Source: Parvibaculum sp040390855 (GTDB lineage Bacteria > Pseudomonadota > Alphaproteobacteria > Parvibaculales > Parvibaculaceae). Taken from it: 64,000 nt of DNA. A program made the translations under genes and the position numbers. Location of the stretch: contig JAZJXO010000001.1 of NCBI GenBank assembly GCA_040390855.1, positions 80,645 through 144,644 on the forward strand, in the 5' to 3' direction. Each line of letters begins with the position of its first letter. Position 1 is the stretch's first letter. Of this stretch, positions 42,839-51,167 are shown one piece after another. The notes beneath the pieces were generated by a model, which saw only the letters and a program-made list of their open reading frames with translations, was not told where the DNA came from and made no database searches.

Positions 42839-43169
42839 TACAAGCCTCCTTACACGTTGTGACTGTCGACAGCTATAAGTCGCAGCGCTTTACATCGCTG
42901 TGACGGCCCTTCTTTGGGTTGATGTAAGATTATACCCAGTTGATTACCCGTTATTTAATTTGACCTCTCGGATTGAACCAATAGTGGCGATAAAACCTTT
43001 GATTTCTCACAACCATTCTATCTGTACTTGTTTTTTCAAGTATTAGATTGCTTTTTTGAATACAAAAACAGACAACAAATTAGAATTTCCATTGAACAAA
43101 GTTACTTATCGGTTAATGCCGAGCGCTTGATTGACGCAAATGCCGGTGGTTTGCAGAAAAGCAGATGGG
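42839..43169 (-). other. AT-rich flp leader/promoter region
   Basis: These 331 bp hold no convincing gene. 42930-43110 is far more AT-rich than the rest of the window. On the bottom strand TATAAT (42934-42929) is a possible -10 about 90 bp before the flp ATG; no good -35 is seen. An inverted repeat (43025-43042) lies further upstream. This looks like the regulatory region of flp, suited to binding by AT-preferring regulators such as MucR-type proteins (inference). Confidence 0.5.
43025..43042. promoter_or_regulatory. inverted repeat upstream of flp, possible operator
   Basis: TACTTG (43025-43030) and CAAGTA (43037-43042) are separated by TTTTTT. A Crp/Fnr-family gene lies directly upstream; the spacing is not the usual N4 of TTGAT-N4-ATCAA, so another regulator is possible. 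Confidence 0.35.
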
Positions 43170-43907
43170 TCAAGCTGATTTGCAAAGACTTTTAAGCGCT
43201 TTTTCATCGCTAATAAAAAGTCCGGGATATTCTCGCTTGGCAATGCCGAGGCGGACAAGTTCAGCGATCGCGCCTGCAACAACGGCTTCTGTGGTGGAGA
43301 GCCGGTCGGCAAGCTCCCTGTGACGCGGCATCCGCGCGATGAGCAATCCGCCCTCTGTGTCGCCAATCGCCAGACGGGTTTCGCCGAGAGCCAACAACTC
43401 GCTATAAACACGCTGTATGGGCGTTGCGCCCGGGATACTAACCGATGCGGCGACCGAGGCCGCATCGCGCTGGCGCAGCTGTCTTGCATATTGGCATAGA
43501 AGGGCACGCGACACGGACTCTTCCCTGCCCAGCAATTCGACAAAGATCGTTTCTGCCATAACTGCGAGCACACAATCTTCATTCGCAATCGCTGTCAGCT
43601 CGGCATCGTCCACGCCGAAAAGTGACATTTCACCGAATTGTCCGCCCGCCTCAATATCTAAATAGGCTATGCGGCCGTCCGGTCCTGTAGTGCGTGCCAA
43701 ACGGACCGCGCCGCGCACAACCAACCACACATCGTCATTTTCGGCACCGGCTGACATAATGATGTCGCCGCGCGAGAATCTGCGCCAGCCGCATTCGGAT
43801 GCAAGCAGAGCAAGCTCTTTCGGCGCGAGATCGGCAAAGATGCGGATCTCACGCAATCCACCGATCACATCCTGCGCCCGCTGATTTTGATGGTCATTGC
43901 TAAACAT
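43170..43907 (-). CDS. Crp/Fnr-family transcriptional regulator
   Basis: 245 residues. Cyclic-nucleotide-binding domain (about 20-130): FSRGDIIMSAGAENDDVWLV, then VRGAVRLARTTG and EAGGQFGEMSLFG (family GE-x-SL element). The HTH (about 190-230) reads MPRHRELADRLSTTEAVVAG. No Fnr-type N-terminal cysteine cluster is seen. It stands between flp and a CpaC-N-like gene and is likely to control the pilus genes, as Crp-like regulators in tad clusters are thought to do; the effector is unknown. Confidence 0.88.
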   Translation of the reverse strand: MFSNDHQNQRAQDVIGGLREIRIFADLAPKELALLASECGWRRFSRGDIIMSAGAENDDVWLVVRGAVRLARTTGPDGRIAYLDIEAGGQFGEMSLFGVDDAELTAIANEDCVLAVMAETIFVELLGREESVSRALLCQYARQLRQRDAASVAASVSIPGATPIQRVYSELLALGETRLAIGDTEGGLLIARMPRHRELADRLSTTEAVVAGAIAELVRLGIAKREYPGLFISDEKALKSLCKSA

Positions 43908-44078
43908 GTCGCCCCTTTGCGCTCCTAGCGTTCAGTCTATCTAGCGCGGCCTTAAGCGCAGGTAAAAGCTCGAACTCTCCTTACGGTCAACAAATCATTT
44001 ACTGATTGGCGCTAATCTGGGCTCTGAACGCATTGGCAATTTGCCAGTTCGCGTGCATGTAAACGGATGGGTCCGACT

Positions 44079-44633
44079 ATGGTTCAACGCAATTCGGTAT
44101 TGGCTCATGCGGGAAATTTTGCCGCAGCAGCTCTTTTTGCCTCGACCGCACTTTACTCCGTTCAGGCATCTGCCGCCGGTTTCAATGTCGAAATCAATCA
44201 GTCGCGCGCGCTTAAACTTGATGCGCCGGCCTCCGCCGTGATGGTCGGCAATCCCGCCATTGCCGACGTAACGGTGCTCGGCCCACAACTCATTTATGTT
44301 CTCGGGCGGTCCTACGGCAAAACAAATTTCGTGGCGCTTGATGCCAACGGCAAACAGATTTCTGCCTTTGACGTCAATGTCGTTGCACAGGCAAATTCAA
44401 CCGTAACACTGACGCGCGGCGCCGGTCAGCTCACCTATAATTGCACACCACGCTGCGAACGTGTCGTTGCGATGGGCGATGACAGCGATGCCTTCTCCGC
44501 CACCTCACAACAAACTATGGGTGTCGCAGGCCTAGCGCGCTCCCAGTTGGGTGCATCAGGTCAACCTGGTAACCTCAGCACGTTAATCGGATCTTCGGAA
44601 AAAGCCGAAGCCTCCAACGCGCCGGAAGAATAA
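44079..44633 (+). CDS. periplasmic stand-alone pilus-secretin N-domain protein (CpaC-N-like)
   Basis: 184 residues. A signal peptide ends near ASAAG. The body contains SRALKLDAPASAVMVGNPAI and YVLGRSYGKTNFVALDANGK, which align with the N-terminal domain of CpaC (VELPVSARDVLVSDPAIVDA; VGQTNAFFFNEKGQQIVNLE). There is no secretin domain. LTYNCTPRCERVV contains a Cys pair that could be a disulfide. The tail is Ser/Ala-rich. It may act as an adaptor or competitor for the CpaC gate (inference). It is divergent from the Crp/Fnr gene. A start at 44067 would add four residues. Confidence 0.78.
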   Translation: MVQRNSVLAHAGNFAAAALFASTALYSVQASAAGFNVEINQSRALKLDAPASAVMVGNPAIADVTVLGPQLIYVLGRSYGKTNFVALDANGKQISAFDVNVVAQANSTVTLTRGAGQLTYNCTPRCERVVAMGDDSDAFSATSQQTMGVAGLARSQLGASGQPGNLSTLIGSSEKAEASNAPEE

Positions 44634-44651
44634 CTGGTCACAGGAATTGCT

Positions 44652-44690
44652 GAAAACAGCCGTCGCACCGAAAGGGCGACGGCTGTTTTC
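44652..44690. terminator. bidirectional terminator between CpaC-N-like gene and tadG
   Basis: gaaaacagccgtcgc (44652-44666) pairs perfectly with gcgacggctgttttc (44676-44690); 9-base loop. Confidence 0.88.
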
Positions 44691-44701
44691 TTATCTGGCT
44701 C

Positions 44702-45997
44702 TTACTGGCTGACGCGCAGGTTTGACAGAGCCTGAGCAATCGACTGGAAGACGGAGGTTAGCTGGCTTGCGTTGGTCACGCTGAAATATTTGCCCGCATC
44801 GGAGGCGCAGTTCTTCAGCAGCGTCCCATTTCCGTCCATCACACGGATTGTATAGACGATGACACCCGACGCTTTAATCGCTGTGCAAAGGCTTGCAGTA
44901 CGGCTGTCAATACTACTCGAATTTGAGGTGAAACGATTTTCGGTATTTTCACCGTCCGTCAGAAAGACGATGACCTTATCCATATTCGACGCAGGGGCGG
45001 CAGCGGCAGACAGCGTTGCGTTCTGCGTCACCATATTCCAGCCCCAAACCATACCAATCGTTGTGTTGGTGTTCCCGTTTGCTTCCAGGTCATCAATCTT
45101 TTTCTTTAGGGCTGTCCAGTCCGTGCTCAACGGCATCAGACTTTCCGAGTAGCAATCATCATTGTCGGCTGGATATCTCGACAAGTCGGTAATCGTAATG
45201 GGCATAGTTGCACTGATGTCGTAATTTTGATCACGGTCGATCACACAACCCTTCCAGGTACTTGAATTAATCGAATATGCCTTATCAGAGCAGGTATATG
45301 TGCCATTCCACTTGCTGCCCGTGCAGGTCTGTGTTTTAGGCGTCGTCCAATTCCATTTGATCCAGTTCGCCGTTTTGTAGGTCGTTCCGACTTTCACATC
45401 GACTGTAAAGGGGACGATGGCGATTTTAACGTCGCCGGGATTAACGGCAGCGGCCGACACTTGGGTGATCAGATCTTTCGCAGCCGTCTGCATCGTTGTG
45501 AGCTTGTTTGAACTATCCATCGAGCCTGTCGTATCGAGCACAAGGGCCACTTCGAGCTTCTTGCCCATCCGCGTGATTTGCGATTTCGCGCTGATATTGA
45601 GTGTATTGACGCCGATCGCGCCGAGAATGGAGGTCGGCATCGTGGCAGAAACACTCAGGGTCACTACATTACCGACCGGCGTCACAACAAGCGAAGCAGG
45701 TGTGCCGAGTTTGGTGCTTGCATAATTCGCGTTAAAATAGCTCTGCGCGAGCGTTTGAACCTGCGCCGTCGTCTGACCTGTTATCCCGCCAACCGCGAGG
45801 CCCGCCGCGTCAAGCGCACGTGTCAGGCGCTGCTTGACCATATAGGCTTGTGACAAATCAACCGCCGCACCGAGGGCGATGAGGATCGGTACAAGGCTGA
45901 TGGCGAAGATCACGGCATAGCTACCGCGCTTGTCATAGGCCCAGCGATCCATAAAGGCGCGAACACGCGCCAATCTGCCTTTTTGCGGAACCGACAT
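44702..45997 (-). CDS. tadG: TadG-like pilus protein with von Willebrand A domain
   Basis: 431 residues. The N-terminal TadE/Flp_N-type segment KRGSYAVIFAISLVPILIAL is a pseudopilin-like membrane helix. A vWA domain follows with VALVLDTTGSMDSSNKL (MIDAS DTTGS in place of DxSxS) and IVFLTDGENTENRF. The C-terminus ends ALSNLRVSQ. TadG proteins anchor or stabilise the Flp pilus in the envelope. A disrupted homologue lies 200 bp upstream. Confidence 0.88.
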   Translation of the reverse strand: MSVPQKGRLARVRAFMDRWAYDKRGSYAVIFAISLVPILIALGAAVDLSQAYMVKQRLTRALDAAGLAVGGITGQTTAQVQTLAQSYFNANYASTKLGTPASLVVTPVGNVVTLSVSATMPTSILGAIGVNTLNISAKSQITRMGKKLEVALVLDTTGSMDSSNKLTTMQTAAKDLITQVSAAAVNPGDVKIAIVPFTVDVKVGTTYKTANWIKWNWTTPKTQTCTGSKWNGTYTCSDKAYSINSSTWKGCVIDRDQNYDISATMPITITDLSRYPADNDDCYSESLMPLSTDWTALKKKIDDLEANGNTNTTIGMVWGWNMVTQNATLSAAAAPASNMDKVIVFLTDGENTENRFTSNSSSIDSRTASLCTAIKASGVIVYTIRVMDGNGTLLKNCASDAGKYFSVTNASQLTSVFQSIAQALSNLRVSQ

Positions 45998-46197
45998 AAT
46001 CTGCCCAACAGTCCATCCGGTCCCCCGAAGACCATTTCTTTCGGGAACCTTGAACGATTATGTCCGCAGCCTATTAACAAGTTATCAAAATGATTGTTTC
46101 GTTTCACTTCGAATTCGCGACGAGTTGTAAAAGACTTTCATCCCGCCCTTGCAGGTATTCCCCGCAAACAATCCTCCTCGGGGTCAAAGACGCCTGA

Positions 46198-46791
46198 TCA
46201 TCCGCTGACGCGCAGATTGGAAAGTGCCTGTGCGATAGAGGAAAAAACCGTCGTTAACTGACTGCCATTGGTCACGCTATAATACTTGTCCGGACTCGAG
46301 GCGCAGGATTTCAAGAGCGACGCATTTCCATCCATGACACGAATTGTATAGGTGATTGTATCCCGTCAGGGCCTATGGCACAGATTTGACGTTGTAATTT
46401 AAGGAGTATTTGGTTGTCGTTGTCGTCACGGAGAACCAAATATGAAGAGCGAATACTCAAGCCCGAAGAAGCCTGCTGAGCAGGTGATCAAAGACATCCG
46501 GCGGGCGAGGCGTCAGCATTTCTCGGCTGAAGACAAGATCAGGATCGTGCTGGAAGGTTGCGCAGTTGTCACGATATGGGCGTCGGTCTGTCCTGTCATG
46601 CTTCCAATCGCTAGGCCCGCTGCATCAAGGGGGCTGGTAAGGCGCTGCTTGGCCACATAGGCTTGTGACAGATCAATCGCAGCGCCGATTGCTATCAGGA
46701 TGGGAATGATGGTGAGTGCAAAAATGACGGCATAGCTGCCGCGGCGATCTGCCATAAAGCGTTCTAGCGTTTTCTTGAAACACGTCATCAT
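46198..46791 (-). pseudogene. second TadG-like gene, disrupted
   Basis: Two separated pieces of a tadG homologue. The N-terminal piece (46791 to about 46557) reads ADRRGSYAVIFALTIIPILI and then SMTGQTDAHIVTTAQ, matching ITGQTTAQVQTLAQ of the intact gene. The C-terminal piece (about 46357 to 46198) reads YTIRVMDGNASLLKSCASSP and ends ALSNLRVSG. The central roughly 300 codons, including the vWA core, are gone and replaced by about 200 bp of an IS3-family element. The copies have diverged, so the duplication is older than the disruption. Confidence 0.85.
46357..46558 (+). mobile_element. 5' remnant of an IS3-family insertion sequence
   Basis: An ATG at 46442 begins a 39-codon reading frame, MKSEYSSPKKPAEQVIKDIR continuing to HFSAEDKIRIVLEG, the conserved N-terminus of IS3-family OrfA (HTH). 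The frame then runs into tadG-like sequence at about 46558. The left end is probably near 46357 (TGTATCCCGTCAGGG). OrfB, the right end and a target duplication are missing, so the element is dead and a deletion removed it together with the middle of the gene. Confidence 0.8.
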
Positions 46792-47237
46792 TTCAGTCCA
46801 ATCATTTCAACCGGCGACAATCGTGGGCAAAGCGCCCTCGCGATGCAAAGATGCCCGTACGAATATGTGCGAGTGAAAATTAACGAGCGAAATATTTTCG
46901 CGACGCCGGACCGATGGGAAATGATGTGGGCATTTTATGTTATGTCGGGGCCCGCGCCGATGAAAACCGGTCCTACAAAGACAGATCGCAATATCGCGGA
47001 CCACGCTCTGTATCGGCAGCGCATTTTCAGGGGTTTCAATACAAATTTTTGAATGATCGACATGGACCGTCCTCAACTCCGACAAGGCCCAAGGCGTCAC
47101 CCTCCGGATCAGGTGACTATCGCTATAATGCAACTGGCGAAGTTAACGAGGCGTCAATGCTGATCGTGCAGGATTGGTGACGGTCGAAGTCACCCCATAG
47201 AAGCGTCCGCTTACTAACTGTGACGCAGGATAGCCCG
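46792..47237. other. intergenic region without a recognisable gene
   Basis: 446 bp between the pseudogene and tadE. Short reading frames exist on both strands but none has a good ribosome site or a recognisable product. A small inverted repeat, ggtgac at 47176-47181 and gtcacc at 47189-47194, lies 50 bp before tadE and may be an operator. The divergent promoters of the former tadG-like gene and of tadE must lie here. Confidence 0.45.
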
Positions 47238-47786
47238 ATGCGACAGATCCTTTCCAAATGCAACTTCCTGCAACTCAGGCGCCGGTTCGTCCGTGACGCC
47301 AAAGGCAGTGTCGCGGTTGAGTTTGCGCTGACGGCCATTCCGTTCTTCACACTGCTTTTTGCCATCATGGAAGCGGGTATTATTTTCTTTGCGACATCAA
47401 CGCTCGATCAATCGGTCAATGACACCGGTCGCCTGATCCGCACCGGTCAGGCGCAGACCGCCAGCACAACCAAAGAGCAGATGATCCAGAAAATCTGCGA
47501 CAACGTCGTTCTGCTTTCAAGCTGCACAACCAAGCTCAAGATCGACGTGCGCGTCTTCACGAATTTCTCCAGCGTCTCCTTTGCGTCGGTCATGGATTCA
47601 TCCGGTGCCGTCAAAGACACAAGCCTTATTTTTAACATGGGTGCTGCGGGCGACATCATTCTTGTTCGCGCTTTTTACGTGTGGTCGATCATGAGTCCCT
47701 TCTCGACCGGCCTAGACAATAACACGTCGGGAACGCGCCTTATTCAATCCAGCGTTGCGTTCCGCAATGAACCCTACACGTCGTAA
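47238..47786 (+). CDS. tadE: TadE-like pseudopilin
   Basis: 182 residues from the ATG at 47238, preceded by AGGA at 7 bp; a GTG at 47220 is an alternative. The signature KGSVAVEFALTAIPFFTLLF is a TadE N-terminal prepilin-like helix with Glu5 in the position cleaved by CpaA. The remainder is a periplasmic domain with Cys in KICDNVVLLSSCTTKLKID. It is a minor pseudopilin for Flp pilus biogenesis. It is followed after 17 bp by a second TadE/F gene. Confidence 0.86.
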   Translation: MRQILSKCNFLQLRRRFVRDAKGSVAVEFALTAIPFFTLLFAIMEAGIIFFATSTLDQSVNDTGRLIRTGQAQTASTTKEQMIQKICDNVVLLSSCTTKLKIDVRVFTNFSSVSFASVMDSSGAVKDTSLIFNMGAAGDIILVRAFYVWSIMSPFSTGLDNNTSGTRLIQSSVAFRNEPYTS

Positions 47787-47803
47787 CCCGAAAGACTGAT
47801 CCG

Positions 47804-48385
47804 ATGGACCTCCGCTCAACGACGATCATTTCATTGGCCAAACGCTTCGGCGCTCAGGTCTTTGGCTTTGCACGCGATCCGCGCGGCATGGTCGCGGTTG
47901 AATTTGCCCTCATCATTCCAGTAATGCTGACGCTTTATTTCGGAACGATTGAAACTACCAACGCGCTGACGGCGGCACGGCGCGTCACCAATGTCGCGCA
48001 GACAGCCGCCGATCTCACGGCGCAGGTAACAACGATCAGCACGACCGACATGAACGACATCTTTGCGGCAAGCGCGGCTATCCTCAATCCGTTCCCCACC
48101 AATGTCGCCAAAATCACAGTGTCGAGCGTGGTGGCCAGTCCCACCAATGCTAACACCACGACGGTTGCCTGGAGCAAAGTGTATGGTGGCGCAATCGCAC
48201 GGGGCACCAACTCATCCGTCACCCTGCCTGCCGGTCTCACCACGGTCGGGTCAAGCGTCATCATGGTTGAAGTGACCTATACCTATACATCGCCGGTTGC
48301 CCAGTTCATAACGGGCCCGATCACGATGAAGGAAGTGGCTTATCTGAAGCCCCGCCGCTCCACATCAGTGGCATTCAGCAGCTAA
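47804..48385 (+). CDS. TadE/TadF-like pseudopilin
   Basis: 193 residues. RGMVAVEFALIIPVMLTLYF is the pseudopilin helix; the outer part contains VTNVAQTAADLTAQVTTIST and VEVTYTYTSPVAQFITGPIT, typical of TadE/TadF-like proteins. It is co-transcribed with tadE. Which of the two is the true TadF cannot be decided. Confidence 0.84.
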   Translation: MDLRSTTIISLAKRFGAQVFGFARDPRGMVAVEFALIIPVMLTLYFGTIETTNALTAARRVTNVAQTAADLTAQVTTISTTDMNDIFAASAAILNPFPTNVAKITVSSVVASPTNANTTTVAWSKVYGGAIARGTNSSVTLPAGLTTVGSSVIMVEVTYTYTSPVAQFITGPITMKEVAYLKPRRSTSVAFSS

Positions 48386-48532
48386 GCTCTGCCCGCAGAC
48401 ACAACCCCACCACGTTAACTACGATTCGATTCGGACCTGTAACATTTTTGCTTCATGTCTTAATCCTATAACTGCGCCACCAGCCGAAACTCGATCCACA
48501 GAAGCGTCAAAACCGCCTCCAAAAGTCATGTA

Positions 48533-48576
48533 TTCGCCACCAGCAAGCAGCAGGACCCCTTGCTGCCTGTGGCGAA
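48533..48576 (-). terminator. hairpin downstream of tRNA-Ser
   Basis: ttcgccac (48533-48540) and gtggcgaa (48569-48576) pair, with a partly paired inner region. It lies 38 bp 3' of the tRNA on the bottom strand and probably ends or protects its precursor. No strong T-run follows directly. Confidence 0.5.
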
Positions 48577-48613
48577 CTATGCCCATAACACATTGAAAAT
48601 GATATGTTTATGC

Positions 48614-48703
48614 TGGCGGAGGGAGTGGGATTCGAACCCACGTTACAGTTTCCTGTAAACACGCTTTCCAAGCGTGCGCCTTCAGCCACTCGGCCACCCC
48701 TCC
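48614..48703 (-). tRNA. tRNA-Ser (anticodon GGA)
   Basis: The bottom strand folds as a class II tRNA of 90 nt. The acceptor 5' GGAGGGG pairs with the CCCTCC 3' end, followed by G and an encoded CCA (48616-48614). The D-arm reads TGGCCGAGTGG, the anticodon loop is CTTGGAAAG with GGA, the variable arm is long (TTTACAGGAAACTGTAA), and the T-loop is GGTTCGAATCC. It reads UCC/UCU serine codons. Confidence 0.96.
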
Positions 48704-48904
48704 GTCATCATCCGACCCCGTGAGGGCAGTGATTGCGGGCGCACTATACAAGGTCAAAGGCTTGAATCAATGAGCCAGAGAGCGTGATTTTGCCGCTTTC
48801 GTGGTAAACCCGACAATGAGTGTGCTTGTTTGGGACAGTGGTTACGGCTACCGTTCCACCCAGACTTTGTTCATTGTACCGCCTTGGGCTGGGGGGCTCA
48901 CGCC

Positions 48905-49192
48905 ATGTTCTTGTTCCGCATTTTAGGATTGCTTCTGATTACATTGGCCTTGATGGCTCTCGGCGCGGATGTGCTGAAATCCGTGGAAGCCGGTTCGTTG
49001 CAAATCCGTTCCCTGTCAGCGCTCTGGGCGCTGGTTCATCAGGCGTCTTACGACGGATTTACGGGTTGGGTCGCCGCCACAGTGCCGGCTGTCGTTGATC
49101 CGTTGACCAAAGTGATGAGTTTTCCGGCTTGGGCCGTTCTTGGCGTCATCGGCATCGTGATCGCGGGTCTTATCCGTCTGATCCGCCGCTAA
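48905..49192 (+). CDS. small membrane protein of unknown function
   Basis: 95 residues from the ATG at 48905. Two hydrophobic segments: FRILGLLLITLALMALGADV (about 4-23) and PAWAVLGVIGIVIAGLIRLI (about 74-93), ending in Arg residues. Between them is an amphipathic stretch rich in Trp, Ala and Val. I do not recognise a family. It ends at a strong terminator and appears monocistronic. Confidence 0.65.
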   Translation: MFLFRILGLLLITLALMALGADVLKSVEAGSLQIRSLSALWALVHQASYDGFTGWVAATVPAVVDPLTKVMSFPAWAVLGVIGIVIAGLIRLIRR

Positions 49193-49214
49193 CCGCTTCA
49201 TGTCCTCCGATACG

Positions 49215-49245
49215 AAAACACCCCGGTGACAAGCCGGGGTGTTTT
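49215..49245. terminator. bidirectional terminator before lepA stop
   Basis: aaaacaccccgg (49215-49226) pairs with ccggggtgtttt (49234-49245), 12 bp, 7-base loop, T-run following. It also suits lepA on the opposite strand. Confidence 0.88.
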
Positions 49246-49265
49246 TGGTTTGAGACATGCGAAAT

Positions 49266-51068
49266 TCAGTTCTCGTCCATCTTGAGCGCGGCGATGAAGG
49301 CGTCCTGCGGAATATCCACGCGGCCGAACTGGCGCATCTTCTTCTTGCCCTCTTTCTGCTTGTCCAGCAGCTTGCGCTTACGGGTCGCGTCGCCGCCATA
49401 GCATTTGGCCGTCACGTCCTTACGCATGGCCGCAATCGTCTCGCGCGCAACGATGCGTCCGCCGATGGCCGCCTGAATGGGGATTTTGAAGAGATGTTTG
49501 GGGATGAGGTCCTTGAGCTTCTCGCACATGGCACGGCCACGCTGCTCGGCACGACCACGAAAGACGATGGTTGAAAGCGCATCGACCAGTTCGTCGTTCA
49601 CAAGGATCGTCATTTTCACAAGATCGCCCTGCTCATAGCCGATAATGTGATAGTCAAAGCTCGCATAGCCACGGCTCACCGATTTCAACCGGTCATAGAA
49701 ATCGAGGACAACCTCGTTGAGTGGCAGGCGATAGACAAGCATAGCTCGCGAACCGGCATAGGTGAGGTCAATCTGCGAGCCGCGACGATCTTCGCAAAGC
49801 TTCAGCACCGCACCGAGATATTCATCAGGCACAAGGATCGTCGCTTTGATCCACGGCTCTTCGATATGGTCGATTTTCATCGTATCGGGCATATCGGCGG
49901 GATTGTGCATCTCCTCGACCGTGCCGTCGATCAAATGGAGATGATAGATCACAGACGGTGCCGTCGTGATGAGGTCGATATTGAATTCACGCTCGATACG
50001 TTCGCGGATAATTTCGAGATGCAGCAGGCCCAAAAAGCCGCAACGAAAGCCGAAACCGAGGGCTGCCGACGTTTCCATCTCGAACTCGAAGCTCGCATCG
50101 TTCAAACGCAGCTTGCCCATCGCTTCGCGCAGGTCTTCGAATTCCGATGCATCGACCGGAAAAAGCCCGCAGAAAACTACAGGTTGTGCGGGCTTGAAAC
50201 CTGCAAGCGGCGCGGCGCAGGGACGGCGCTCTTCGGTCACGGTATCACCAACGCGCGTGTCAGCAACTTCCTTGATAGATGCCGTAAAGAAACCGATCTC
50301 GCCGGGTGTCAGGCTCGCGACGGCCTCGCGCTTGGGGCGGAAGATGCCGACTTGTTCGAGCGTATAAGCCCCGCCCGTGCCCATCATCTGTACGCGCTGG
50401 CCTTTTTTCACTTCGCCGTCGATCACGCGCACCAGCACGACGACGCCGAGATAAGCGTCGTACCAGCTATCCACGAGCATGGCTTTCAAGGGTGCCTTGA
50501 TGTCGCCCTTGGGTGCGGGCAGGCGCTTTACAATCGCTTCGAGCACATCGGGGATACCGATGCCGCTTTTGGCTGAAATCTCCACCGCGTCCGATGCATC
50601 AAGCCCGATCACATCTTCGATCTGCGCGCGCGTCGCTTCGACGTCGGCGGCAGGCAGGTCGATCTTGTTGAGGACGGGGACAACTTCATGGTTTACCTCA
50701 AGCGCCTGATAGACATTGGCGAGCGTCTGCGCCTCAACGCCCTGACTGGCATCAACAACAAGCAGCGAGCCCTCGCAGGCAGCGAGCGAGCGGTTCACTT
50801 CATAGGCGAAGTCGACGTGGCCGGGCGTGTCGATGAGGTTCAACTCATACATCTCGCCGTCCAACGCGCGATAGTCGAGGCGCACGGTTTGGGCTTTGAT
50901 GGTGATGCCGCGCTCGCGCTCGATGTCCATGCTGTCGAGCACCTGCTCCTTCATCTCGCGCGCCTCAAGCCCGCCGCAAAGCTGGATCAGACGATCTGCG
51001 AGCGTCGATTTGCCATGGTCGATATGAGCGATGATGGAGAAATTGCGGATATGGGAGAGTTCGGTCAT
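49266..51068 (-). CDS. lepA: elongation factor 4 (LepA GTPase)
   Basis: 600 residues, standard length. G1 AHIDHGKSTLADRL, G2 ERERGITIKAQTV, G3 DTPGHVDFAYEV, G4 NKIDLPAADV. Domains II-V and the LepA-specific C-terminal domain (CYGGDATRKRKLLDKQKEGK) are present. It binds stalled or initiating ribosomes and promotes back-translocation or proper assembly. Monocistronic. Confidence 0.97.
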   Translation of the reverse strand: MTELSHIRNFSIIAHIDHGKSTLADRLIQLCGGLEAREMKEQVLDSMDIERERGITIKAQTVRLDYRALDGEMYELNLIDTPGHVDFAYEVNRSLAACEGSLLVVDASQGVEAQTLANVYQALEVNHEVVPVLNKIDLPAADVEATRAQIEDVIGLDASDAVEISAKSGIGIPDVLEAIVKRLPAPKGDIKAPLKAMLVDSWYDAYLGVVVLVRVIDGEVKKGQRVQMMGTGGAYTLEQVGIFRPKREAVASLTPGEIGFFTASIKEVADTRVGDTVTEERRPCAAPLAGFKPAQPVVFCGLFPVDASEFEDLREAMGKLRLNDASFEFEMETSAALGFGFRCGFLGLLHLEIIRERIEREFNIDLITTAPSVIYHLHLIDGTVEEMHNPADMPDTMKIDHIEEPWIKATILVPDEYLGAVLKLCEDRRGSQIDLTYAGSRAMLVYRLPLNEVVLDFYDRLKSVSRGYASFDYHIIGYEQGDLVKMTILVNDELVDALSTIVFRGRAEQRGRAMCEKLKDLIPKHLFKIPIQAAIGGRIVARETIAAMRKDVTAKCYGGDATRKRKLLDKQKEGKKKMRQFGRVDIPQDAFIAALKMDEN

Positions 51069-51167
51069 GGGGCCGTATCGAGCTTTCTATGGGACGCAAG
51101 CGCCGCCCATATAGCACTGACGAGCCCTGCAAGCCAATGAGGCCCTTTTGCCGCGCTTTCGGGGCCT

